DNA of 64,000 bases from Planococcus rifietoensis. Lineage in GTDB: Bacteria > Bacillota > Bacilli > Bacillales_A > Planococcaceae. The notes under the pieces are model-generated. The model saw only the letters and a list, made by a program, of their open reading frames with translations, was not told the origin of the DNA and did no database searches. The stretch covers positions 1,816,501 to 1,880,500 of the forward strand of contig NZ_CP013659.2 of NCBI RefSeq assembly GCF_001465795.2. Reading direction: 5' to 3'. The stretch's first letter is position 1, and each line of letters opens with the position of its first letter. Of the stretch, positions 26,784 through 35,948 are shown one piece after another. The position numbers were made by a program, and so were the translations under genes.

Positions 26784-26905
26784 GATATTCCGCAAAACAG
26801 CTAGCTTTCCTGGGGGCTTGCGCTGAACTAATTCGGGCTAGCCGCCCGAATGGATTTCAGCACTTCGCTAATCCCCAAGGAGTCTGCGCTATTTTGCTCC
26901 ATATC
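26784..26905. repeat. 122-bp imperfect palindromic intergenic element
   Basis: Outer arms GATAT/ATATC and GCAAAA/TTTTGC bracket nested complementary blocks: CCTGGGG with CCCCAAGG, and CGCTGAA with TTCAGCACTTCG. An 8-bp central stem ATTCGGGC/GCCCGAAT (26831-26851) closes on TAGCC. It resembles dispersed palindromic repeats of Bacillales intergenic regions. No second copy is in this window. The rest of the 26648-27031 gap holds the two divergent promoters and nothing else I can assign. Confidence 0.75.
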
Positions 26906-27031
26906 TGCTAAATACCTCAAATGAAAGAGTGGAAAGCATCCGTCACGAGCCGTTTCATCTCTAACTTTTACGGATTATAAAATTTTTGTTTAACTTATAT
27001 ACAACTAATCATACCAAAAGAAGGTGCTGTA

Positions 27032-28246
27032 ATGAAAGCGACAGGAATCGTTGTTGAATATAACCCTTTCCATAATGGCCATTTGCATCACGCGGCGAAA
27101 GCAAAAGAACTGTCAGGAGCCGATGTGGTCGTTGCTGTCATGAGCGGCCAATTCCTCCAACGCGGCGAACCGGCGTTTGCCGATAAGTGGACGCGCACGG
27201 AAATGGCGCTGTCGGCTGGCGTCGATGTGGTCATCGAATTGCCCTATGCTTTCGCGACCGCTCAGGCATCCGAATTCGCACGCGGCGCCATCCATTTGCT
27301 TGACGCAGCAGGATGCGCTTCTTTTTGCTTCGGCAGCGAACAAGGCGAAATCGAACCGTTCTTGAACAGCCTGGAATTATTGAACACCAAAAGAGAGCAA
27401 TACGACACAATCATCCATGACAGGGTGCAAACCGGCATCAGTTACCCAAAAGCATTGAACGACGCTTACCTCTCTTTAAAGAACAGCAGCAGCCGCTATG
27501 CCGACTTGACCAAACCGAACAACATTCTCGGCTATCATTATATCGAAGCCGCACATGCAGTCAACCGCGCAATGGCACCCCTGACGATACAGCGCATCGG
27601 TGCCGGCTATCACGATCCGCTAGAGCCCGGTGTCGCGATTGCCAGTGCGACCGGCATACGCAATGCCTTTTTCGAAGGTGAGGAGCTCGGAGAACTAGCG
27701 CCTTATTTACCGACGAGCAGCATTCGTTTGCTCGAGCGGGTTCACGCGGAACAGCAAGGATTTGTCGACTGGCAACGGTTCTATCCCATGCTGCGCTTCA
27801 CGATTTTGCGCGAAGGGCCAAAAGCACTCGCGCGGTTTGCCGAAGTAACGGAAGGCATCGAGAACTTGATCCACGAGTCAGCCAAGCGTTCAGAGACTTT
27901 TGATGTCTTCATCGCCCGCGTGAAGAGCAAACGCTTCACACGGACGCGGATACAGCGCATGTTGACCCACATCTTCACGGGGTATACACAGCAGGAAGCA
28001 CAAGCTGTCAAACAGCCGGAATACATCCGCTTGCTTGGCATGACGCATAACGGCAGGCGTTATTTGAATGAACGAAAAAAAGCCATCCCGCTCCCTGTCA
28101 TCAGCCGCGCAGCGGATTTAACAGGAAGCATGGGACAGCTTGATATCCGCGCATCGACACTTTACCTTCAAGCCATCGGCGCAGACTCATTGAAAAAGGA
28201 ATACACAACACCGCCTATTTACCTGGGCGATAGTTCTGACAAATAA
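27032..28246 (+). CDS. tmcAL: tRNA(Met) cytidine acetate ligase (YlbM)
   Basis: 404 residues of the nucleotidyltransferase superfamily. The HxGH motif is HNGH in VEYNPFHNGHLHHA near residue 16, and VVAVMSGQFLQRGEPAFADKW follows. TmcAL makes N4-acetylcytidine at the wobble position of elongator tRNA-Met using acetate and ATP. GAAGGTG precedes the ATG. It is divergent from ylbN and converges on ylbL, overlapping its 3' end by 28 bases. Confidence 0.93.
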   Translation: MKATGIVVEYNPFHNGHLHHAAKAKELSGADVVVAVMSGQFLQRGEPAFADKWTRTEMALSAGVDVVIELPYAFATAQASEFARGAIHLLDAAGCASFCFGSEQGEIEPFLNSLELLNTKREQYDTIIHDRVQTGISYPKALNDAYLSLKNSSSRYADLTKPNNILGYHYIEAAHAVNRAMAPLTIQRIGAGYHDPLEPGVAIASATGIRNAFFEGEELGELAPYLPTSSIRLLERVHAEQQGFVDWQRFYPMLRFTILREGPKALARFAEVTEGIENLIHESAKRSETFDVFIARVKSKRFTRTRIQRMLTHIFTGYTQQEAQAVKQPEYIRLLGMTHNGRRYLNERKKAIPLPVISRAADLTGSMGQLDIRASTLYLQAIGADSLKKEYTTPPIYLGDSSDK

Positions 28247-29244
28247 TCAAGGGCCGCATCGATGTCGGTGACAGGGACAATATCCATCTCAGTGCCGATT
28301 TCTTCTGCGGTTTCCATCGCGACATCAAAATTGCTCGGCGTCCCGGAATCCCCCTCATTATCCGGTGCGAAAAAAACGTCGATGCCAGCACGGTCTGCCG
28401 CAATAACTTTTTGGTCGATTCCGCCAATAGGCCCGACCGTCCCGTCGCTTTCCATCGTGCCGGTTCCCGCAATGTCATATCCGTGGGTAATGTCTTCATC
28501 CAGCAATTGATTCAAAATTTCCAAGGTGAACATCAACCCGGCGGACGGCCCGCCGATGGTATCGGAGTCGATCGAAACATCCGGAGTCGTTTCGATTTCT
28601 TTGTCTTCCACGAACGAAATGCCAATGCCCGCGCGTTCAGGCTCTGTGGGCAGTGGGGCTAGCGTGACCGTCTGGTTAATCGTGCGTTCATCGCGCTCAA
28701 TCACCAGTTCCACTTCATCTCCCACCTTCTTGGTTGCTAAATAATCAAGAAAATCTTCCATCGAACCATAAGCTTGCCCATCGATTTCCAACAAACGGTC
28801 ACCCGGTGACAATAGGCCGGCAGCCGCCCCGTCTTCCAGCACGTTCAGGATGAACACGCCGTTACTCGATACTTCATAGGGTTTGCCTGCTTCTTCAAAG
28901 GCCACTTGCAGCGCATTGACCTGTGAATCAGACATCAGCTTTAGTTGCCTGACATTGTATTCCTCATCGCTTTCATGGGGGCTTCTCACTTGTTCCGGGT
29001 CGAGGACTTTATAGCCTTCCTGAAATTGCGCCATGACGTACAAAGCTGGAGTCGCATTAAACATCGTCACGGTCATTAAGCTGAGCGTGCCAGCGTCGCC
29101 TTCATCCCGTCCCTCCACTTCCACCAGCGGCGATAGCTCGTATGCGTCGCCCGGGCGTGAAATATAGGCATCCAGCCGGTAGGAGCTGACAAACACGACG
29201 AGCGCCATCACCAGCACAAAAAACCATAGTTTTTTACTTTTCAT
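28219..29244 (-). CDS. ylbL: YlbL, membrane-anchored PDZ/Lon-type serine protease
   Basis: 341 residues: one N-terminal membrane span (about 5-22), a PDZ domain (about 115-185, VFILNVLEDGAAAGLLSPGD) and a Lon-type S16 domain. The catalytic serine is in GGPSAGLMF and the lysine in GIDQKVIAADRAG. In B. subtilis YlbL helps degrade the division inhibitor YneA after DNA damage. The start at 29244 follows AAGGAGAGG. It is downstream of coaD in the same direction; ylbJ and ylbK of Bacillus are missing. Confidence 0.94.
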   Translation of the reverse strand: MKSKKLWFFVLVMALVVFVSSYRLDAYISRPGDAYELSPLVEVEGRDEGDAGTLSLMTVTMFNATPALYVMAQFQEGYKVLDPEQVRSPHESDEEYNVRQLKLMSDSQVNALQVAFEEAGKPYEVSSNGVFILNVLEDGAAAGLLSPGDRLLEIDGQAYGSMEDFLDYLATKKVGDEVELVIERDERTINQTVTLAPLPTEPERAGIGISFVEDKEIETTPDVSIDSDTIGGPSAGLMFTLEILNQLLDEDITHGYDIAGTGTMESDGTVGPIGGIDQKVIAADRAGIDVFFAPDNEGDSGTPSNFDVAMETAEEIGTEMDIVPVTDIDAALDYLSELSPR

Positions 29245-29299
29245 CGCATATCCTCTCCTTTTTGATCGAACCACAACAAAAAGCCACGTGTCACGTGAC

Positions 29300-30347
<1,048 letters not shown>

Positions 30348-30430
30348 ACTATCGCCTCTTACTTTATCATTTTAGTACTGCAAATACCGCCCATAATGGT
30401 AGAATGGATTCTGGAAAGGACGTGTTTTAG

Positions 30431-30811
30431 ATGATACAACGTTTTATCGAACTTGGAGAAGGGTACGGCGATATATATGAACTTCGCCAATTGATGGAAA
30501 GCAATCAAGAACGGTTTATGCACGGATTCGTTTTCGTTTCAAAAACGAAAGACGGCCATCCAGTCGTTTCCGTTGCCGCTGCATTCCAGCCAGCCCAAGA
30601 AGGCAATTTCATGCCGATTTATCTATGCCGCGAAGGCGTACCGGACGGTTCAAAACGATTGGCCGTGTTTGAGGACGCAGTAAAGCAATTGGGCCATGAG
30701 CCGATTCGCATGGACGTCAAGCATTCTTCACAATACGCAGACACCAAACTTTATTTCGGCCACCTCATCGCCATTCTCAGGCTCAACCATTATATTCCGC
30801 CGATGCAATGA
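30431..30811 (+). CDS. Conserved Bacillales protein of unknown function
   Basis: 126 residues, no signal peptide or membrane span, slightly acidic start MIQRFIELGEGYGDIYEL. I recall similar short Bacillales proteins that have been mislabelled as methylthioribose kinase, but nothing here resembles a kinase. It is a plus-strand gene inserted between rsmD and ylbG. Its stop abuts the ylbG stop within the palindrome TGATCA. An AAAGGA site lies 11 bases before the ATG. Confidence 0.8.
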   Translation: MIQRFIELGEGYGDIYELRQLMESNQERFMHGFVFVSKTKDGHPVVSVAAAFQPAQEGNFMPIYLCREGVPDGSKRLAVFEDAVKQLGHEPIRMDVKHSSQYADTKLYFGHLIAILRLNHYIPPMQ

Positions 30812-31084
30812 TCACAAGCCGATTTTATAATCGTATTCCTTCGCTTTATCGGGCTTGGCATTTTCATATTCCGTCTTAAGGAAAGGTCGCTGGGACTCCA
30901 ACACTTTCTTGACATACGGCAGCTTGGATAGTTTTTCTTTTGTGGCTTCAATTTTGTCCTGGTCCATGTAGACGACGACATATTTCAATTTGCGGGAAAT
31001 AAAATGGACGTGTCCATACTTCCGCAGCGATTTTGCTTGTTTCAGCTGATGCACATAGACAATCAGACCTTGGCGATCATGCAT
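30812..31084 (-). CDS. ylbG: YlbG family protein (DUF2129)
   Basis: 90 residues with the family signature: [36 protein letters not shown] and [10 protein letters not shown]. No function is known. It normally precedes rsmD (ylbH); here a plus-strand gene lies between them. AGAGGG precedes the ATG, and a weak promoter TTGCGG-N18-TATTCT lies in the gap to the divergent GDPD gene. Confidence 0.88.
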   Translation of the reverse strand: MHDRQGLIVYVHQLKQAKSLRKYGHVHFISRKLKYVVVYMDQDKIEATKEKLSKLPYVKKVLESQRPFLKTEYENAKPDKAKEYDYKIGL

Positions 31085-31147
31085 ATCTATCCCTCTTTTC
31101 TAAACTCTAGAATACCATAGGTCTAAAAAAAGCCGCAACCGAATAAA

Positions 31148-31177
31148 CTGACAGCAAGTGAAGCGTTCCGCTATAAT
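31148..31177 (+). promoter_or_regulatory. Promoter of the GDPD gene
   Basis: CTGACA, 18-base spacer and TATAAT, 33 bases before the ATG on the plus strand. Confidence 0.72.
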
Positions 31178-31210
31178 GTGGATACTACCAAAACAGGGGG
31201 TAATACATAT

Positions 31211-32128
31211 ATGGGTAAGAAAACGAAAATTGGACTGGCCGCAGCCGCTGTTGGCGCAGCCGCATGGGCCGGCTCTAAAGCATTTACAGAACCACAGACA
31301 CGACCTCAAAAAGCCGTGCTCGATTACAAGCACCCGATCGTCCTCGCCCATCGCGGCGGCAGCTCGCTCGCGCCCGAACATACGATGGCAGCTTTTGACC
31401 GTGCCGCAGAACTCGGCGTCCACGGCTTTGAAATCGACATTCGCATGACCAACGACGAGGAAATCCTGGTTTTTCACGATGAATTTGTCGACCGCACATC
31501 CGGCTCAGCCGGTCGCGTAGCCGAAATGACACTCGAAGAATTGCGTGAGCTTGACCTTGGCTATCATTTCGTCGATGGCAAAGGCGAAAATTCTTACCGC
31601 GGAAAAGGCGAAAAAGTCGTCCTGCTACGTGAATTGCTGGAGAAATTCCCGCAAATGTATATCAATATCGATATCAAAGACGCACCTGATACGTATGAAG
31701 GCAGTCTGGTGCCCTCGAAGCTTTGGCGCTTGATCGAATCACTTGGCGCGGAAGACCGTGTCGTCGTCACCAGCTTCTACGACGAACAAATCGACCGCTT
31801 TAATTTATACGCCCAAAACCGTGTTGCTCTTGGCGCTGGGGAAAATGAAGTGCGCAAAGCTTTCACTTCCTTCAACAGCCAGTTCGGCCATCTGTATGCA
31901 CCGCGAGCGGATGTTGTGCAGATTCCGGTGAAGCATTCGGTATTCCGTCTCGACTCTGCGCGGTTTATTGCCTTCCTTGACCGATTAAATGTCCCGGTTC
32001 ATTACTGGGTGATCGACAACAAGGAAGCGATGGAGAAATTGATCAACGCCGGAGCCCAAGGCATCATTACCGATCGGCCTGATATCGCCATCGAATTGAT
32101 TTCGGCATTAGAAGAAAAACGCCAATAA
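31211..32128 (+). CDS. Glycerophosphodiester phosphodiesterase, membrane-anchored
   Basis: 305 residues. A short Ala/Gly-rich hydrophobic segment (about 7-23) suggests a membrane anchor or secretion signal. The GDPD domain follows: HRGGSSLAPEHTMAAF with the catalytic His-Arg, EIDIRMT with metal-binding Glu/Asp, and FHDEFVDRTSG with the second His. INIDIKD stands where most relatives have NIEIK. The enzyme hydrolyses glycerophosphodiesters to glycerol 3-phosphate and an alcohol. It is not part of the usual ylb block, so it is a local insertion. Confidence 0.92.
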   Translation: MGKKTKIGLAAAAVGAAAWAGSKAFTEPQTRPQKAVLDYKHPIVLAHRGGSSLAPEHTMAAFDRAAELGVHGFEIDIRMTNDEEILVFHDEFVDRTSGSAGRVAEMTLEELRELDLGYHFVDGKGENSYRGKGEKVVLLRELLEKFPQMYINIDIKDAPDTYEGSLVPSKLWRLIESLGAEDRVVVTSFYDEQIDRFNLYAQNRVALGAGENEVRKAFTSFNSQFGHLYAPRADVVQIPVKHSVFRLDSARFIAFLDRLNVPVHYWVIDNKEAMEKLINAGAQGIITDRPDIAIELISALEEKRQ

Positions 32129-32162
32129 AAAAAGTGCAACCCGTAGAGGTTGCACTTTTTTA
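32128..32162. terminator. Bidirectional terminator between GDPD gene and ylbF
   Basis: A stem of AAAAAAGTGCAACC with its complement GGTTGCACTTTTTT around CGTAGA serves the two convergent genes. Confidence 0.93.
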
Positions 32163-32609
32163 TTATGCGGAGCAGGAACAGCCGCCGCCTGTGCCGCAAC
32201 CGCTGCCACATGAGGAATCCGATGAAAAGAACGGATTGCTCGAAGGGATCTTGACGGCTTCTGACACCGACCGGCCCAGGATGAAACTCACTTGGTCCAT
32301 CAAGTCCTGCAGCTCATTTTCCGCGAGCCGCAGCTCTGCTACCTTTTCGTTAAGGTCCAGTCGGCGTTTATCCACGCGGATTTGCTTCATCACCCGTTTG
32401 TAATCAGGGTGGTATTTGCCAAAGCGCTGCACTTCCTCGTACAGCTCCTTCAGCCTGGCGAAATCATGGATCTCCCTCGCCAATAGTTTATCGCTATAGA
32501 CAGAGTCATAGGCATCGCGGTATTTCGCAGCCTGCTCTGATTGCAGTATCATTTCACTCAGCTCGTCCGCAGAGTCAGTTATACCGACCCATTCGTAGGT
32601 CATGATCAC
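32163..32609 (-). CDS. ylbF: YlbF (RicF), RNA maturation complex subunit
   Basis: 148 residues, mostly helical (YlbF/YmcA fold), with a cysteine-rich tail CGSGCGTGGGCSCSA. In B. subtilis RicF joins RicA (YmcA) and RicT (YaaT) in a complex carrying 4Fe-4S clusters that assists RNase Y in mRNA maturation and affects competence and biofilm. The tail here fits the cluster-ligand role. The start is GTG at 32609 with GGAGG 8 bases upstream; an ATG two codons later is possible. Confidence 0.92.
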   Translation of the reverse strand: MIMTYEWVGITDSADELSEMILQSEQAAKYRDAYDSVYSDKLLAREIHDFARLKELYEEVQRFGKYHPDYKRVMKQIRVDKRRLDLNEKVAELRLAENELQDLMDQVSFILGRSVSEAVKIPSSNPFFSSDSSCGSGCGTGGGCSCSA

Positions 32610-32703
32610 TTTGCATTCCTCCTCTACGCTTTCATCATATCAGATTGTTTTCCAGATTCATACACTGATTACTCTTGAAAATAGCTGAAAACGAAGGCTC
32701 GCC

Positions 32704-33768
32704 CTATTGGCTTTCATAGACGCCTGGATCCTGCTTCAACAGGATCTGGCTGTAATACTTGCCGAATACGCCGACGCCGACCTGGTTGTATTGTGTGCTC
32801 AATAAGGTTCCCCTGTGGCTCGGGGAGTTGAACCAGCCGTGCAAGGTCTCCGGCGCATCATAATAGCGTGAAGCTGTATTGATGGCCGCCAGATCAAATG
32901 GAATATCCGCCCCTTGCAAGCGGGCTTCCAAATCCGACACTTCCATCTCTGCGGAAGTAAACTCCGTGCGTGCCATTTCCTCGCTCGTCTGCTCGGCCAA
33001 TAAACTGATGCCGATATTTTCCTTGACCAAGGAGCGCTGATGGCGAAGCCGATAGACATTGGTCAAATCGACCAATTGCCTAGCGTTCGCATCATCAATC
33101 GACCGCTGCAAGGTTGACGATGGCCTTGGGGTCACCAATAAATCTCCTGAATACATCATGTCGTAAGGCTGATGGCGGATCAGCGTTTCAGCATCCATGA
33201 ACCTGACAGCCTCTAATTGCTGGTCTTCCGCATCGATATACAATTGTGCATAGAGATCGTCAAAACTCACCAAAATCCGCTTATCCATATCCTGCTCACT
33301 TAAATTAAAAGTATACGTATTGGTGCCATATTTTACGGTCACTTCATTCTCGATGATGGTAAACCTGTACAAGTCAGTGAGCGTCTGCCCGATCGTATAA
33401 GGTTCGACATCTGTAGACTCACCAGCTGCATAAACTTGGACAACGCGCCCTTCCTTTACTCCCACCATGACGAAATTGGAATATGCGGCATCGTATACCC
33501 ACCACTCGTAACCAAAAGCAGATGGCTCGATGCGGTCGGGCTTGCCATGCTCTGCCAGCCACTCTTCCGACGGCTCTCCAATATGGACGGAAAGCCCGCT
33601 CGTCGGCCGTTCAACATCGAGCGCCGATTCCGTCAAGTTATCAGCCGGCAACGGATCTGCCGGCCGCGGCGCTTCAAGCAATTCGTTTTCACTGATTGAC
33701 GGGTCCAAGTAGAACAGTCCAATCAGGACAATCGCCAAGAAAATCATGATGCGTAACAAGTCCTTCAC
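32704..33768 (-). CDS. ylbC: YlbC-like CAP-domain protein, membrane-anchored
   Basis: 354 residues. An N-terminal hydrophobic anchor (about 6-20) precedes a CAP-associated repeat region (GEPSEEWLAEHGKPDRIEPSAFGYEWWVY) and a C-terminal CAP/SCP domain (NVYRLRHQRSLVKENIGISLLAEQTSEEM, then HGWFNSPSHRGTLLSTQYNQVGVGVF). Such secreted domains are widespread in Bacillus; their function is unclear. The GTG at 33768 is preferred because AGGAG lies 8 bases upstream. Placement before ylbF agrees with Bacillus; ylbD and ylbE are absent. Confidence 0.88.
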   Translation of the reverse strand: MKDLLRIMIFLAIVLIGLFYLDPSISENELLEAPRPADPLPADNLTESALDVERPTSGLSVHIGEPSEEWLAEHGKPDRIEPSAFGYEWWVYDAAYSNFVMVGVKEGRVVQVYAAGESTDVEPYTIGQTLTDLYRFTIIENEVTVKYGTNTYTFNLSEQDMDKRILVSFDDLYAQLYIDAEDQQLEAVRFMDAETLIRHQPYDMMYSGDLLVTPRPSSTLQRSIDDANARQLVDLTNVYRLRHQRSLVKENIGISLLAEQTSEEMARTEFTSAEMEVSDLEARLQGADIPFDLAAINTASRYYDAPETLHGWFNSPSHRGTLLSTQYNQVGVGVFGKYYSQILLKQDPGVYESQ

Positions 33769-33797
33769 TGAATCAGCTCCTGACACCCATTTTCCTC

Positions 33798-33827
33798 ATT
33801 ATAACAGCCGCCTGCATTCTGACACAA
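33798..33827 (-). promoter_or_regulatory. Promoter of ylbC
   Basis: TTGTGT, 18-base spacer and TATAAT on the minus strand, about 30 bases before the start. Confidence 0.68.
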
Positions 33828-33835
33828 TCTAGCCA

Positions 33836-33864
33836 TTGCATGTACCTAAAATATGATCTATTAT
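33836..33864 (+). promoter_or_regulatory. Promoter of the YugN-like gene
   Basis: TTGCAT, 17-base spacer and TATTAT on the plus strand, back to back with the ylbC promoter and 45 bases before the ATG. Confidence 0.68.
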
Positions 33865-33908
33865 TAAAGGAGCATTCAGTCTTTTTTTGTTATAGAGGAG
33901 GAGATCCC

Positions 33909-34274
33909 ATGTATTTTGAAAATACAGGACTAGAGAACATCGAAGTGGATATTACATTGCTTGAAGACATCATGAACAAGCATGGCTTGACCAAAGAAGG
34001 CCAATGGGATTATGAGCGTGTCACATACGACCGCAAATTCATCGTCCGCGAAGGCACTTATTACTTGCGCGTTTTCGCTTACGCGATCGATGGAGATGTT
34101 GATGCCAACGATGCGACTATGCGCGTCTTGAAGCCGGTCATCGGCAAGCATTACTACCCGCACGGCATTGAATACGGTGAAGACGAGCATTTCCCGGATC
34201 ACCTATTGAAAACTGGCGCTGAAATTTTGGCTTCCATCAAAAAAGAAATTTCCGAGTTCGAAATCAAAGCGTAA
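33909..34274 (+). CDS. YugN-like family protein
   Basis: 121 residues, soluble and acidic. It resembles the YugN-like family of Bacillales (MYFENTGLENIEVDITLLEDIM, then WDYERVTYDRKFIVREGTYYLRVFAYAIDGDV). No biochemical function is known; some homologues are wrongly called glucose-6-phosphate isomerase. The start at 33909 has GAGGAGGAG upstream. It is monocistronic, with its own promoter and terminator. Confidence 0.82.
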   Translation: MYFENTGLENIEVDITLLEDIMNKHGLTKEGQWDYERVTYDRKFIVREGTYYLRVFAYAIDGDVDANDATMRVLKPVIGKHYYPHGIEYGEDEHFPDHLLKTGAEILASIKKEISEFEIKA

Positions 34275-34279
34275 AATTT

Positions 34280-34309
34280 CCGCAGTTCAACACGAACTGC
34301 GGTTTTTTT
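34280..34309 (+). terminator. Terminator after the YugN-like gene
   Basis: CCGCAGTTC and GAACTGCGG around AACAC, then seven Ts on the plus strand. Confidence 0.94.
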
Positions 34310-34363
34310 AAACAAATATGCTTTGCCGTGGAATTTCACGCAGTCAATTGAAGGAGGTTTATT

Positions 34364-35422
34364 GTGGGCAAGTGGTTTAATAAAAAACTGGCGACCCTAT
34401 TACTGGTCATCGCTATTGTCGTGTTGATCTCTATATACATATTACCGATTGCCGTTCCGTTGATCATCGCATTGCTTACCGCCATCTTCCTGGAGCCTTT
34501 TGTTAAATTCGTGCAGAAGCGCTTTAAATGGGAGCGCAAAGGCGCAGTCATCACGGTGTTCATCCTATTCCTCGTCATCGCTTCTGGCTTGGTTTACTGG
34601 ATTATTACGCAGTTGGTTGGGCAAATTATACAATTCTCAAAAATGGTTCCAGAGTATACAAATTCCCTCTCACATATGTGGGGCGAAGTAGAAGCTTTCT
34701 TCCTGCGCTCCACAGCAGAAATGCCTGTTGAAGTCGTCAATTCATTCGAAACGGAAATGATCGCTTTTGCAGAAGGCATTCGCGACTGGATCTTAACATT
34801 CGTCAACTACGATACCGTCACCAATTTATTGACGGGCATCCCTTCTTTTTTGGTCAGCTTCATCGTCTTCCTCATCGCCCTATTCCTGTTCATGCTTGAT
34901 TTGATGGATTTGAAAGGCATGCTGTTCAACCGCTTGAAGGAATCGACGGCCGAGAAAGTACGCTTTATGAGCGCCCGGCTGAACAATGTCGTGTTTGGCT
35001 TCCTAAAAGCCCAATTCCTTGTCAGTTTGATCATCTTTGCGGTTTCGTTGATTGCCTTATTGTTTATCGCCCCTGAATATGCCTTGGTCATGTCGCTCGT
35101 CATCTGGGTCATCGACTTTATCCCGATACTCGGTTCGATCATCGTGCTAACTCCTTGGTTCATTTACATGTTCATCGTCGGGGATATTGTCCAAGGCACG
35201 CAGCTTGCGATTTTGGCATTGGTGCTATTGGTCATCCGCAGAACAGTCGAACCGAAAGTAATGGGCACGCAAATCGGGCTATCCCCTCTTGCCACATTGA
35301 TCGCCATGTTCATCGGCCTTCAATTGATCGGTTTTCTTGGCTTCTTCATCGGGCCGCTACTGGTCATTCTATTTACTTCGGCACGCGAAGCCGGCATCAT
35401 CAAAATGGAGTTTAAAGTTTAA
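34364..35422 (+). CDS. AI-2E transporter family membrane protein (YtvI-like)
   Basis: 352 residues with about eight membrane spans arranged as in the AI-2E exporter superfamily. There is a hydrophobic N-terminal pair, a long soluble loop (about 85-150), and a C-terminal bundle with the conserved region around IDFIPILGS and RRTVEPKVMGTQIGLSPLATL. Substrates vary in the family and cannot be read from sequence. GTG start with AAGGAGG upstream. It ends at a terminator shared with the convergent ctaM. Confidence 0.88.
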   Translation: MGKWFNKKLATLLLVIAIVVLISIYILPIAVPLIIALLTAIFLEPFVKFVQKRFKWERKGAVITVFILFLVIASGLVYWIITQLVGQIIQFSKMVPEYTNSLSHMWGEVEAFFLRSTAEMPVEVVNSFETEMIAFAEGIRDWILTFVNYDTVTNLLTGIPSFLVSFIVFLIALFLFMLDLMDLKGMLFNRLKESTAEKVRFMSARLNNVVFGFLKAQFLVSLIIFAVSLIALLFIAPEYALVMSLVIWVIDFIPILGSIIVLTPWFIYMFIVGDIVQGTQLAILALVLLVIRRTVEPKVMGTQIGLSPLATLIAMFIGLQLIGFLGFFIGPLLVILFTSAREAGIIKMEFKV

Positions 35423-35430
35423 AATGCAAA

Positions 35431-35466
35431 ATAAAAGCACTGAGCAAATTATGCTCAGTGCTTTTA
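35431..35466. terminator. Bidirectional terminator between the AI-2E-family gene and ctaM
   Basis: The arms AAAAGCACTGAGC and GCTCAGTGCTTTT pair around an A/T-rich loop, with T-runs on both sides. Confidence 0.92.
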
Positions 35467-35928
35467 TTATCCACCCAAAATTGCTTTGAAAACTGATGTC
35501 GTATGGCCGCCTTCATAGAATACGTAAAGCAATAAGTAAACCATTACTCCTGTAATTGCAGTGAAGAACCATACTACGCTCGTGAACGGGCCGATCTTGC
35601 GGTGTTTGTCGAGACGGTTCTTTAAGCCCCAGTAAATCGTCACCAGCCCCATCACTGCCCCGATCGTTGCGAGCGTGATATGGAAAATCAGAAAGACGGT
35701 ATAGTAGATCTTTAATTCATCCGGTCCCCCGAATGCCGTATTTCCTACGAATAGTGTGCGAGAGACATAGATGATGAAAAACGTCAGCGCAGCAGCACCG
35801 GCGCCAAGCATCACTTTTTTATGTGCTTCGATGCGGCGTTTGAGGATCAAGTTCCATCCGATCGCCACCAATACGGCGCTCAAGACGATAAAGAATGTAC
35901 TAATGGTTGGCAATAGCGGCAAATTCAT
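35467..35928 (-). CDS. ctaM: DUF420 membrane protein (CtaM/YozB-like)
   Basis: 153 residues with four to five membrane spans and conserved histidines (AHKKVML, FHITLATIG, KHRKIGPFT). DUF420 proteins such as CtaM of S. aureus are needed for maturation of heme-copper oxidases. The position at the end of the cta cluster supports the same role here. A terminator follows, shared with the convergent AI-2E-family gene. Confidence 0.85.
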   Translation of the reverse strand: MNLPLLPTISTFFIVLSAVLVAIGWNLILKRRIEAHKKVMLGAGAAALTFFIIYVSRTLFVGNTAFGGPDELKIYYTVFLIFHITLATIGAVMGLVTIYWGLKNRLDKHRKIGPFTSVVWFFTAITGVMVYLLLYVFYEGGHTTSVFKAILGG

Positions 35929-35948
35929 TTAATTAAACTCCTTTTGGG

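Noticed and set aside
26784..26905. The 122-bp palindrome as a plain rho-independent terminator
   Set aside because: It lies between two divergent genes, with no T-run after the stem and mismatched long arms.
30431..30811. Methylthioribose kinase label for the 126-residue protein
   Set aside because: The protein is far too short and lacks any kinase motif; the label appears to be a propagated error in relatives.
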